From the NCBI GenBank assembly GCA_946886855.1, contig CAMPJJ010000004.1, positions 1-64,000 of the forward strand: 64,000 bases of DNA. The letters run 5' to 3'. The stretch's first letter is position 1. The number at the start of each line of letters is the position of its first letter. Position numbers and translations under genes: made by a program. A model generated the notes under the pieces. It was not told the DNA's origin, did not search any database, and saw nothing but the letters and a program-made list of their open reading frames with translations. Source of the stretch: an uncultured Roseateles sp. (lineage in GTDB: Bacteria > Pseudomonadota > Gammaproteobacteria > Burkholderiales > Burkholderiaceae). This document shows positions 53,909 to 62,036 of this stretch, in pieces.

Positions 53909-53925
53909 CTTATCGCGGCAATAAG
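53909..53925. promoter_or_regulatory. LysR-type operator candidate (T-N11-A dyad)
   Basis: Perfect dyad CTTAT-N7-ATAAG, fitting the T-N11-A rule for LysR-type binding sites. It is nine bases upstream of the LysR start and 90 bases upstream of the oxidoreductase start, as expected for an autoregulated divergent pair. Confidence 0.6.
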
Positions 53926-54014
53926 GCCGCATCGCTTTCCATTATGGATCGCAGTTCCTAGACTGCCGCCTCCGCAGGTCTTTCCCTGCCCTCCTCTTCC
54001 TGCCCAAGGTCGCC

Positions 54015-55118
54015 ATGTCCAGCTTGTTCTCCCCCTTCACCCTCAAGGACGTCGTCCTGCGCAACCGCATCGCCGTGCCGCCGATGTGCCAGTACAGCGC
54101 CACCGACGGCCTGGTCAACGACTGGCACCTGACGCACTACGCCGGCCTGGCACGCGGCGGCGCCGGGCTGGTGATCGTCGAGGCCACCGGCGTCTCGCCC
54201 GAAGGCCGCATCACGCCGGCCTGCCTGGGCCTGTGGAACGACGAGCAGGCGGCGGGCCTCGCGCGCATCGCCGCCACCATCGCCTCCTTCGGCGCGGTCC
54301 CCGGCATCCAGATCGGCCATGCCGGCCGCAAGGCCAGCGCCCACAAACCCTGGGAAGGCGACGACCACATCGCCGCCGGCGACCCGCGCGGCTGGGCCAC
54401 GCTGTCGCCGTCCGCCGTGGCCTTCGGCAAGGGCCTGCCGCAGGTGCCCAAGGCCATGGACAAGGCCGACATCGCCCGCGTCCAGGCCGACTTCGTCGCC
54501 GCCGCGATCCGCGCCCGCGACGCCGGCTTCCGCTGGCTGGAACTGCACTTCGCCCACGGCTACCTGGCACAGAGTTTCTTCTCCGTGCACGCCAACCAGC
54601 GCGACGACGAGTTCGGCGGCAGCGCCGAGAACCGCGGCCGCTTCCTGCTGGAGACGCTGCGCGCGGTGCGCCAGGTCTGGCCCGAGCACCTGCCGCTGAC
54701 GGCGCGTTTCGGCGTGATCGAGTACGACGGTCGCGACGAGCAGACGCTGGCCGAGGCCATCGGCCTGACGCGGGCGATGAAGGCCGAGGGACTCGACCTG
54801 CTGAACGTCAGCGTCGGTTTCACCACGCCGCAGGCGCAGGTGCCCTGGGGCCCGGCCTTCCTCGGACCGGTCGCGCAGCGGGTGCGCAGCGAAACCGGTC
54901 TGCCGGTGGCCGCCGCCTGGGGTTTCCACACGCCGGAACTGGCCGAACGCGCCGTGGCGGACGGTCAACTGGATCTGGTCATGATCGGCCGCGCGCTGCT
55001 GGCCAATCCGCACTGGCCTTATCAGGCTGCGCAGGCGCTGAAGAAGGACAAGCCGACCTGGGTGCTGCCCGCGCCGTATGCGCACTGGCTGGAGCGCTAT
55101 CAGCCGCAGCTGGGCTGA
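54015..55118 (+). CDS. Old yellow enzyme family NADPH:flavin oxidoreductase (YqjM class)
   Basis: FMN-dependent ene-reductase, 367 residues. Class III (YqjM-like) markers: R-N-R-I-A-V-P-P-M-C-Q-Y-S-A with the active-site Cys, W-x-L-x-H-Y near residue 40, H-A-G-R-K-A-S, and H-F-A-H-G-Y-L-A-Q-S-F-F-S with the second half of the His pair, plus R-D-D-E-F-G-G-S-A-E-N-R-G-R-F, the FMN/phosphate segment. The start is the ATG at 54015. It reduces activated double bonds such as those of quinones and enones; the physiological substrate is unknown. It is probably controlled by the divergent LysR protein. Its stop is the first of a 7-bp repeat array. Confidence 0.93.
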   Translation: MSSLFSPFTLKDVVLRNRIAVPPMCQYSATDGLVNDWHLTHYAGLARGGAGLVIVEATGVSPEGRITPACLGLWNDEQAAGLARIAATIASFGAVPGIQIGHAGRKASAHKPWEGDDHIAAGDPRGWATLSPSAVAFGKGLPQVPKAMDKADIARVQADFVAAAIRARDAGFRWLELHFAHGYLAQSFFSVHANQRDDEFGGSAENRGRFLLETLRAVRQVWPEHLPLTARFGVIEYDGRDEQTLAEAIGLTRAMKAEGLDLLNVSVGFTTPQAQVPWGPAFLGPVAQRVRSETGLPVAAAWGFHTPELAERAVADGQLDLVMIGRALLANPHWPYQAAQALKKDKPTWVLPAPYAHWLERYQPQLG

Positions 55119-55140
55119 GGGCTGAGGGCTGAGGGCTGAG
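55113..55140 (+). repeat. 7-bp tandem repeat at the oxidoreductase stop codon
   Basis: Four units of GGCTGAG, the first including the stop codon TGA. The 7-base period puts TGA in all three frames. A further 9-bp repeat (TGGCGCGGA type) follows to about 55172, before the convergent GGDEF-EAL gene. Confidence 0.9.
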
Positions 55141-55176
55141 CGCCGCGGACGGCGCGGATGGCGCGGATGGCGCGAC

Positions 55177-56628
55177 TCAGCGCCGCGCGACGACGTCCAG
55201 CGGCACGGCTGCCGTCTCGACGAAGATCGACGGCCGGAAGCCCTCGGCATGGCCGCTCGGGGCCTTGCCCGAGTCCGACGCCAGCACCTCGATCGCGCGG
55301 GCGGACATCGGCTTGGCGAACAGGTAGCCCTGCAGCTCGTCGCAACCCATGGCGACGAGCTGGTCGCGCTGCGCCGGCGTCTCCACGCCCTCGGCGACCA
55401 CCTTGAGCTGCAGCACCCGCGCCATCTCGACGACGGCGCGCACGATGGCCTGCGCCTCGACGCTGGTCGCCACGTCCGCGACGAAGCTGCTGTCGATCTT
55501 GAGTTCCTGGGCCGGCAGTTGACGCAACGCGGCCAGGCTGGAGTAACCGGTGCCGAAATCGTCGATCGACACATGCACGCCCAGCGCGCCCAGGCGCTTG
55601 AACGCGCGCCCGGTGACGGTGGCGTGCTCCATCGCGACGGATTCGGTGATCTCGACGGTGAAGCGCTCGGGCCGCAGGCGGTGCTTCTTGAGGCCCTTCT
55701 CCAGCCGGGCGATGAAGTCGTCCGACCGCATCTGATACCCCGACACGTTGATGGCCACGCGCATGCGCAGACCCATCTCGCGCCAGCGGGCGGCCTGGGC
55801 GAGCGCGGTATCGGCGACCCAGTCGCCGATCGTGTCGATCACGCCGTAGCGCTCCGCGATCGGGATGAAACGCGAGGGACTCACCATGCCCAGCGTCGGA
55901 TGCCGCCAGCGCAGCAGCGCCTCGACCGCGGTGACCTGCATCGTCCCCGCGTTCATCTTCGGCTGGTAGACCAGCTCGAGTTCCTTGTTCCTGATCGACT
56001 CGCGCAGCTCGCGCGCCAGCGTCAGCTCCTCGCGCAGTTCTTCCTCCTGCACCGCGTCGAAGAAGGCGTGGCCGTTGCCGCCCTGGCGCTTCACCGACCG
56101 CATCGCCGTCTGCGCGCGCCGGATCAGCCGGATCGAGCTGCCGTGCTCGGGCGACATCGCCACGCCCACCGACAAGCCCACGCGCAAAGGCGTCGCACCG
56201 ATCACCACGGGCTCGCCCAGGCTCTCCAGGACCTGGCGCACGAGGGCATCGGCCTGCCCCTGCGGGAGCTCGCTCCAGAGCGCGAATTCATCCCCGGCGA
56301 GCCGGCCGACGAGCGCCTTCTTGCCGCCGATCTGTCGCAGGCGCTCGGCGGTGCGCACCAGCAGGTGATCGCCGAACGCCTTGCCGTGCTCGTCGTTGAC
56401 TAGGCGGAAGCCGTCCAGGCCGATGTACAGCAGGCTGCCCTGCCCGCCGCGGCGCTGGAGCGCCTCCAGCGTGGCGGCGAACTCGTCCTCGAAGCGACGC
56501 GACAGCAGCAGGCCGGTGAGCCGATCCCGCTGGCGCCGTCGGCCGACGCGAGCGAAGCGCCCCTGGGCCGCCGTCAGCAGGACCAGGGTCAGCACGACGC
56601 CCAGCAGGACGCCCAGGAGAACCCACAT
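55177..56628 (-). CDS. GGDEF-EAL protein, probable cyclic-di-GMP phosphodiesterase
   Basis: About 483 residues. A single N-terminal hydrophobic segment anchors it. The GGDEF-like domain (about 35-195) has L-V-G-R-L-A-G-D-E-F, so the first Gly is Ala; cyclase activity is doubtful though not excluded. The EAL domain (about 200-470) keeps the catalytic set: E-A-L-L-R-W-R-H-P, I-N-V-S-G-Y-Q, V-E-I-T-E-S, I-D-D-F-G-T-G-Y-S-S, E-L-K-I-D-S-S-F-V and A-E-G-V-E-T. It should degrade cyclic-di-GMP to pGpG. The start is uncertain: the ATG at 56628 is used, and a TTG at about 56637 has GGAG at the usual distance. Confidence 0.92.
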   Translation of the reverse strand: MWVLLGVLLGVVLTLVLLTAAQGRFARVGRRRQRDRLTGLLLSRRFEDEFAATLEALQRRGGQGSLLYIGLDGFRLVNDEHGKAFGDHLLVRTAERLRQIGGKKALVGRLAGDEFALWSELPQGQADALVRQVLESLGEPVVIGATPLRVGLSVGVAMSPEHGSSIRLIRRAQTAMRSVKRQGGNGHAFFDAVQEEELREELTLARELRESIRNKELELVYQPKMNAGTMQVTAVEALLRWRHPTLGMVSPSRFIPIAERYGVIDTIGDWVADTALAQAARWREMGLRMRVAINVSGYQMRSDDFIARLEKGLKKHRLRPERFTVEITESVAMEHATVTGRAFKRLGALGVHVSIDDFGTGYSSLAALRQLPAQELKIDSSFVADVATSVEAQAIVRAVVEMARVLQLKVVAEGVETPAQRDQLVAMGCDELQGYLFAKPMSARAIEVLASDSGKAPSGHAEGFRPSIFVETAAVPLDVVARR

Positions 56629-57031
56629 CAGCGTCAACAACGGCTCCGGAAGCAGCAAGGGCAGGAAGTTCGCATGCTAGGCGTTCAACGCGCTTCCGTG
56701 CGCTGGCAGCACCGGAATGCGGGGGCAGGTCTGACCCGCTGTCGCCCTGCGCTGTGAAGAACTCGGCGTCACGAGCGCACTCGACGCCGAAGCAGCCCGT
56801 GCGACGCGGCCTGCGCGCGACACCCCACCCTTAGGGGCGATAGGCGCGATGGGCAAGCGCCGATAGGTGGAAACCCCATGCGCACGGCCATGTCAGCACG
56901 AAGTCAGGCAGAGACAATGCGCGCTGTTTTTTTGTTTCAAAGCAGCGCCTTTTCCTGTGTGCCTGGTCACGAGCCGGGATGCGGGCGCGGGGCGCGGCAA
57001 CGGGGACGAACCCGGAAAGATCGAGCACAGC
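56629..57031. other. Gene-free divergent region before the OPT transporter
   Basis: About 400 bases without a credible gene; it lies between the divergent starts of the GGDEF-EAL and transporter genes and should hold both promoters. A T-rich tract (56927-56938) between GCGCTG and CAGCGC arms is the only structured element I see, and a Shine-Dalgarno-like GGAAAG precedes the transporter ATG. Confidence 0.5.
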
Positions 57032-59017
57032 ATGGCGCTACAGCATTTGACCGACGAGCAGGTGCAGACCTGGTCGCGCGCGCAGAAGGACGAGTGGTGG
57101 TTCAAGAACGTCTTCCGGGGCGACATGGCGCAGCTCTCGCTGCGCTCCGGCTTCACCGGCTTCATGCTGGGGGGCATCCTGGCGGCGACCTCGCTGTACA
57201 TCGGCGGCAAGACCGGCATCAGCGTCGGCGTCGGCCTGACCTCGGTGATCCTGGCCTTCGCGATGTTCCGCATCTTCGCGACGCTGGGCTGGGCCGCGGA
57301 CTACACGATCCTGGAGAACAACTGCACCCAGTCGATCGCGACGGCCGCCGGCTACGTGGTGTCGCCGCTGTTCTCGTCGCTGGCGGCGTACATGCTGGTG
57401 GTGGACCACATCGTGCCGTGGTGGCAGATGATGGTCTGGATGATCGTGATCGCGATCCTGGGCGTGCTGGTGGCCTTCCCGATGAAGCGGCGCTTCATCA
57501 ACGAGGACCAGCTCCCCTTCCCTGAAGGCCGCGCCTGCGGCGTGGTGCTGGACTCGCTGTACACCGGCGAGGGCGGCGAAGGCATCTACAAGGCCAAGCT
57601 GCTGGCCAAGGTCGCCGGCGCCGCCGCGCTGTACCAGGCCATCGTCAGCGACGGCTGGATGAAGCTGCTGCAGTTCAAGATCCTGCGCATGGACCAGTGG
57701 GCCGGCATGACCGAGCCCTGGACCTTCCATGAGCGGCTGGACCAGTACTACTACGGCCTGGCGGCCAAGGCCGACATCTGGATCCCCAAGATCCTGGGCA
57801 CCGACATCCGCGTGCTGGGCCTGCGCCTGACGCTGGACGCGGCGATGCTGGGCGTGGGCGGGCTGATGGGCATCGCGGTGGCGACGAGCTGCCTGCTGGG
57901 CGCCTTCGTCAACTTCGTGGTGCTGGCGCCGATCATGATCCAGGCCGGCGACATCGTGCAGCGCGTGGGCCCGACCGGCGCGCTGATCCCGATCTCGCGC
58001 GTGGAGATCGTCAACCAGTGGTCGATGTGGTGGGGCGTGGCGATGATGGTCGCCGGCTCGCTGACCACGCTGCTGGCCAAGCCCGACCTGTTCCTGGCGG
58101 TGTTCAAGGTCTTCAAGAAGAAGCCCGCGGGCAAGAGCGAGGGCAGCGACCTGCTGAACCACATCGAGGTGCCGCTGTGGATCTCCTACGTCGGCGTGCC
58201 GGTCTTCGGCGTGCTGGCGGCGTGGACCTCGCACGCCTTCTTCGGCGTGCCCTTCCTGATGGCGCTGATCTCGCTGCCGCTGATCTTCGTGCTGACGGTG
58301 ATCTGCACGAACTCGATGGCGCTGACCTCGTGGACGCCCACCGGCGCGCTGTCCAAGATCACGCAGTTCACGATGGGCGCGATCGACCGTTCCAACCCGG
58401 CCTCCAACCTGGTGCCGGCGGGGATGACGGCCGAGATCGCGTCCAACGCGGCCAACCTGCTGAGCGACATCAAGCCGGGCTACATGCTGGGCGGCAAGCC
58501 GCGCCATCAGGCCATCGGCCACATCATCGGCGTGGTGGCGGGCGTGCTGTTCTGCGTGCCGCTGTTCTTCCTGCTGTTCGTGCCGAAGAACGCCGAGGGC
58601 GTGCGCAGCACGGCGACCATCATCTCGGACCAGTTCTCGATGCCGGCCGCGGTGCAATGGCGCGGCGTGGCGGAGATCATCGCCAACGGGCTGCACAGCC
58701 TGCCGGCGTCGGCGCTGATCACGATGGCGATCGCGGCGGTCTGCGCGGTGGTGATCGAGGTGATCAAGATGGCGACCAAGGGCAAGTTCCCGCTGTCGTC
58801 GGTGGCGATCGGCCTGGGCGTGGTGCTGCCGCCGGAGTCGACCTTCGCGATGTGGGTCGGCGCCATGATGTTCTTCGTGATGGGCAAGCTCTACAAGACG
58901 CCGGGCACCAAGGGCTGGAAGCGCTGGGTGGACGGCTGCGAGCCGATCTGCGCGGGCCTGATCTCGGGCGCGGCGCTGATGGGCATTGGCAACGCGATCG
59001 TCAACGTGCTGATCTGA
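57032..59017 (+). CDS. OPT family oligopeptide transporter
   Basis: Integral membrane transporter of about 661 residues with roughly 14-16 hydrophobic segments, the size of bacterial OPT proteins. Family-like sequences: Y-I-G-G-K-T-G-I-S-V-G-V-G in the first helices, the N-E-D-Q-L-P-F-P-E-G-R-A segment, L-M-A-L-I-S-L-P-L-I-F-V, and P-P-E-S-T-F-A-M-W-V-G near the end. Bacterial members move small peptides or metal-peptide complexes; the substrate here is unknown. The ATG at 57032 begins a hydrophilic leader M-A-L-Q-H-L-T-D; longer upstream frames are unsupported. A strong hairpin follows the stop. Confidence 0.9.
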   Translation: MALQHLTDEQVQTWSRAQKDEWWFKNVFRGDMAQLSLRSGFTGFMLGGILAATSLYIGGKTGISVGVGLTSVILAFAMFRIFATLGWAADYTILENNCTQSIATAAGYVVSPLFSSLAAYMLVVDHIVPWWQMMVWMIVIAILGVLVAFPMKRRFINEDQLPFPEGRACGVVLDSLYTGEGGEGIYKAKLLAKVAGAAALYQAIVSDGWMKLLQFKILRMDQWAGMTEPWTFHERLDQYYYGLAAKADIWIPKILGTDIRVLGLRLTLDAAMLGVGGLMGIAVATSCLLGAFVNFVVLAPIMIQAGDIVQRVGPTGALIPISRVEIVNQWSMWWGVAMMVAGSLTTLLAKPDLFLAVFKVFKKKPAGKSEGSDLLNHIEVPLWISYVGVPVFGVLAAWTSHAFFGVPFLMALISLPLIFVLTVICTNSMALTSWTPTGALSKITQFTMGAIDRSNPASNLVPAGMTAEIASNAANLLSDIKPGYMLGGKPRHQAIGHIIGVVAGVLFCVPLFFLLFVPKNAEGVRSTATIISDQFSMPAAVQWRGVAEIIANGLHSLPASALITMAIAAVCAVVIEVIKMATKGKFPLSSVAIGLGVVLPPESTFAMWVGAMMFFVMGKLYKTPGTKGWKRWVDGCEPICAGLISGAALMGIGNAIVNVLI

Positions 59018-59102
59018 GTTTGAGCTTATCGACTGTCGATCGGACAAGGATCGACTTCGAACCGATCCACGGCCGCCGTTGACGGCGGATCGCGTGGCAC
59101 AA

Positions 59103-59146
59103 TTCGGGCCCTTCGGAGGCGTGGGAACGCCTTCCAAGGGCCCGAA
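59103..59146 (+). terminator. Large hairpin between OPT transporter and tRNA-Arg
   Basis: 11-bp perfect outer stem (TTCGGGCCCTT at 59103-59113 with AAGGGCCCGAA at 59136-59146) plus an inner GGAGGCG/CGCCTTCC stem with one bulge. It lies 86 bases after the transporter stop. There is no strong T run, so it may be a terminator or a stable 3' end. Confidence 0.5.
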
Positions 59147-59187
59147 GTCGTTTCCGGACGTCGGGCCGTCAACTGACTGATTTCAGT

Positions 59188-59264
59188 CTGCCCGTAGCTC
59201 AACTGGATAGAGCAGCTGCCTTCTAAGCAGCAGGTCGGGGGTTCGAGTCCCTCCGGGCAGGCCA
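59188..59264 (+). tRNA. tRNA-Arg (anticodon TCT)
   Basis: 77-nt tRNA with CCA in the genome. The acceptor stem CTGCCCG pairs with CGGGCAG; discriminator G. The D arm TAGCTCAACTGGATAGAGCA, anticodon loop CTTCTAA (anticodon TCT at 59222-59224) and T loop TTCGAGT are intact. It reads AGA. Confidence 0.96.
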
Positions 59265-59383
59265 CGCCTGCGAGACGTGTCTTAGCGGCTACCCACCTGA
59301 CAGTGCTTCCATTGCCTCGTTGCCGGACGACATGCTGCAATCGGCGCGGCGCTGTCGCCTTCCGAAGCAACGGAGAGACTCCC

Positions 59384-59944
59384 TTGACACCGATTCGATG
59401 CCTCGCGCTCGCAGCCCTGCTGAGCATTTCCCTTTCCGCCCAAGCGGAACCCGAGATCCAGGTCGGCTTCTCGCCGGAAGGCTCGGCGCGGCAGCTCGTG
59501 CTGGAGACCATTGGCGGCGCCAAGGAGCGCATCCAGATCCTGGCCTACGCCTTCCAGGCGCCGGACATCATGCAGGCGCTGGTCGACGCCAAACAGCGCG
59601 GCGTGCAGGTGCAGGTCGTCGTGGACAAGAAGCGCAACCAGAACAAGCCGAGCAAGAAGGCGATGGACTTCGTGACGAGCAAGGGCGTGGAGCTGCGCAC
59701 CAACGACCACTTCCACATCCACCACGACAAGACCATCATCGTGGACGGACATACCGTGGAGACGGGCTCGTTCAACTTCGCGCCTTCGGCGGAGACGCTC
59801 AACTCTGAGAACGTCGTCGTGATCCGGAACGCGCCGGAGGTCGTCCGGCAATACCTGGCGCACTGGCAGTCGCGTTGGGATCTCGGTCAGCCTTACGTAT
59901 CGAAGTCCTTCCCGGACAAAGCGGCCGCCGCGCCTGTGCCTTGA
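59384..59944 (+). CDS. Secreted phospholipase D-family nuclease (single HKD)
   Basis: 186 residues: signal peptide (L-A-L-A-A-L-L-S-I-S-L-S-A-Q-A) then a PLD domain with one H-x-K-x(4)-D motif in H-H-D-K-T-I-I-V-D-G, the single-motif form that dimerises, as in the Nuc endonuclease. G-S-F-N-F after the motif is also conserved. The start is TTG at 59384 with GGAGAG eight bases upstream; no ATG gives the signal peptide. It may act as a periplasmic or secreted nuclease. It lies about 120 bases after tRNA-Arg. Confidence 0.88.
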   Translation: MTPIRCLALAALLSISLSAQAEPEIQVGFSPEGSARQLVLETIGGAKERIQILAYAFQAPDIMQALVDAKQRGVQVQVVVDKKRNQNKPSKKAMDFVTSKGVELRTNDHFHIHHDKTIIVDGHTVETGSFNFAPSAETLNSENVVVIRNAPEVVRQYLAHWQSRWDLGQPYVSKSFPDKAAAAPVP

Positions 59945-60009
59945 GCGCGCCCGTCCTGAATCGGACCGGAACATAGGGGCACGCGGATCCGCTGATACTG
60001 TTCCTTTCC

Positions 60010-60900
60010 GTGCCGATCCACGCCCTGTCCCGACGCCTCTCGATGCTGCTGTCCGCGCTCCGCAAGCTCTTCAAGTTCCTGCTCTTCCTGCTGCTCGCCC
60101 TCGCCTTGCTGGCGGTCTGGGGGCTGCTGATCGAGCCCCGCTGGGTGGCCCGGCGCGACCTCCCCGTCGAGGTGCCCGGTTGGCGCGGCCCGCCGGGACT
60201 GAAAGTGGTGGTCGCCTCCGACTGGCACATCGCGCACGAATTCAAGCGCGTCATGACGATCGCGCGCGCCAACGCCATCGTCGACGAGATCAACGCCGCC
60301 AAGCCCGACGTCGTGCTGTTGCCGGGCGACTTCATCTCCGGACGCGGTGAGGACGGCACCACGCCGGAAGACGTGGCCGCCGTGCTGGGCCGGCTGCGGG
60401 CCACGCACGGCGTGTACGCGGTGCTGGGCAACCACGACTGGTGGACCGACGGTGCGCGCTTCAATCAGGCGCTGAGCGCGGCGGGCATCCGGGTGCTGCT
60501 CAACGAGGCGGTGCCGCTGCCCCGCACCGACGTGTGGGTGCTGGGCATCGGCGACCGGACCTCGATGCACAGCGATCCGGCCCGCGCCGCGCGCCAGTTC
60601 CCGGCCGGCGCCCAGGCGCTCACGCTGATGCATGACCCGGCCAGCGCGCTCGGGCTGCCGCCAGTGCCAGGCCTTGCCGTGGCCGCGCACACGCACGGGG
60701 GCCAGGTCTGGATCCCCTTTGTCGGCTCCGCCGTCGCGCCGCACGGCTGGCCGAAGGACAAGACCCATGGCTGGGTCGACATCGGCGGCAGGCCGGTCTA
60801 CATCACCAGCGGCCTGGGCGTCAGCATCTATCCGATCCGCATCAACATGCGGCCGGAGTGGGTGATGTTCACCGTCGGCGCCCCGGCGCGCCGCTCCTGA
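60010..60900 (+). CDS. Membrane-anchored calcineurin-like metallophosphoesterase
   Basis: 296 residues, YkuE/YaeI type. An N-terminal transmembrane helix (about 20-42) is followed by the phosphoesterase domain with all metal ligands: A-S-D-W-H-I-A-H (D-x-H), L-L-P-G-D-F (G-D), L-G-N-H-D-W-W (G-N-H-D) and A-H-T-H-G-G-Q. Proteins of this branch hydrolyse lipid-linked or nucleotide phosphates at the membrane. The GTG at 60010 is used; an ATG 33 bases later is possible. It is followed by a secreted unknown seven bases on. Confidence 0.9.
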   Translation: MPIHALSRRLSMLLSALRKLFKFLLFLLLALALLAVWGLLIEPRWVARRDLPVEVPGWRGPPGLKVVVASDWHIAHEFKRVMTIARANAIVDEINAAKPDVVLLPGDFISGRGEDGTTPEDVAAVLGRLRATHGVYAVLGNHDWWTDGARFNQALSAAGIRVLLNEAVPLPRTDVWVLGIGDRTSMHSDPARAARQFPAGAQALTLMHDPASALGLPPVPGLAVAAHTHGGQVWIPFVGSAVAPHGWPKDKTHGWVDIGGRPVYITSGLGVSIYPIRINMRPEWVMFTVGAPARRS

Positions 60901-60907
60901 ACCGGCG

Positions 60908-61975
60908 ATGCCCAAGATGAGATCCGCCGCGCCCTCGCTCTTGTCACTGCTCGCCCTGCTCGTGTGGAACACGCCCGCTCACGCGGCGTGCGACCGCAGC
61001 TCGTGGACGGGGACGATAGGCGCCGCTGCGATCTCGCTGACCTTTGGCGATCCGGAAGGCGACGGGCGGCCTGCGCCGGCCCGCTACTACTACCGCCGCT
61101 CCCTGAAGGAGCTCTACCTGCGCGCGGGCAAGGCGGATCCGTCCATCTGGGAAGAGTCCGATGAGTCAGGTCGCGTCACGGGCAGCATCCAACTGGATTG
61201 CCGTGGCGACAGGCTCACGGGCACCTGGCGCTCGCCAGATCGCCGACGCGCGTTGCCCGTGTCGGCCCGCCCGGCCTCGGACATGGACGGGTACCACGCC
61301 GAACATCTGCGCGATCTGAAGGTCGACGAGGAAACCACACACGACTTCGAGGGCCATGTCTACGACAAGCAGGAGGTGTCAGGCATCCCGTCCGTGTCGA
61401 CGATCGCGCTGTGGGGGGACGAGCCCGGCATCGCCGGCATCAACACGCAGCTCTGGCGGGAGGCGAAGGACGCCATGGGCGAAGCACTCGACTGCACCGG
61501 CGAAGGTCGGATGCGTCGTGGACTGCAGCATGGCTACGAATACGGCTGGAATCAACGGCCCGCTGCGTGGAACGAGCGCTACGTCGTGGTCATGACCAGC
61601 CACGAACAGTATTGCGGCGGCGCGCATCCGATATCCGGCAGCTATGCCACCGTCTACGAGCTCGTCAGCGGCAAGACGGTCGACGCGGCCCAGTGGCTGA
61701 TGCCGGCCTACCGCAAGGACATCGATCTGACATCCTTGCTGGGCCGACTCCTGGTCGGACTTTATCTCTCCGTCGAGGACGGCGAGACCGAGTGCCTCGA
61801 CAAGGTCGCCGCCAGCGGGAGGCTGATGTACCCCACGCGCGGAGGACTCGTCTTCAAGGTCGCCGCGGGGGCCTATGTCTACAGCCCCTGCATGCGCGAT
61901 GTGACGATTCCCTGGGAACAGGCCGCGCCGTTCCTGGCGCCGGAAGGCCGCCTGGCAGCGAAAGCGTTTCGCTGA
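60908..61975 (+). CDS. Secreted protein of unknown function (DUF3298/PdaC-like C-terminal half)
   Basis: 355 residues with a signal peptide ending A-H-A-A. The N-terminal half (about 25-130) is beta-rich with several Cys. The C-terminal half (about 220-340) contains Y-C-G-G-A-H-P-I-S-G-S-Y-A-T-V-Y-E-L-V-S-G-K-T-V-D, resembling the G-G-A-H-P pattern of DUF3298/DUF4163 proteins found with polysaccharide deacetylase or anti-sigma factors; no catalytic domain is present. It is seven bases downstream of the phosphoesterase gene, so the two are probably co-transcribed. The function is unknown. Confidence 0.75.
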   Translation: MPKMRSAAPSLLSLLALLVWNTPAHAACDRSSWTGTIGAAAISLTFGDPEGDGRPAPARYYYRRSLKELYLRAGKADPSIWEESDESGRVTGSIQLDCRGDRLTGTWRSPDRRRALPVSARPASDMDGYHAEHLRDLKVDEETTHDFEGHVYDKQEVSGIPSVSTIALWGDEPGIAGINTQLWREAKDAMGEALDCTGEGRMRRGLQHGYEYGWNQRPAAWNERYVVVMTSHEQYCGGAHPISGSYATVYELVSGKTVDAAQWLMPAYRKDIDLTSLLGRLLVGLYLSVEDGETECLDKVAASGRLMYPTRGGLVFKVAAGAYVYSPCMRDVTIPWEQAAPFLAPEGRLAAKAFR

Positions 61976-62036
61976 AAGCCAGCAGCCCGCGATTGAGGGA
62001 GACAGTCCGCGGCGCCCCGGCGCTAGCATGGCCGCC

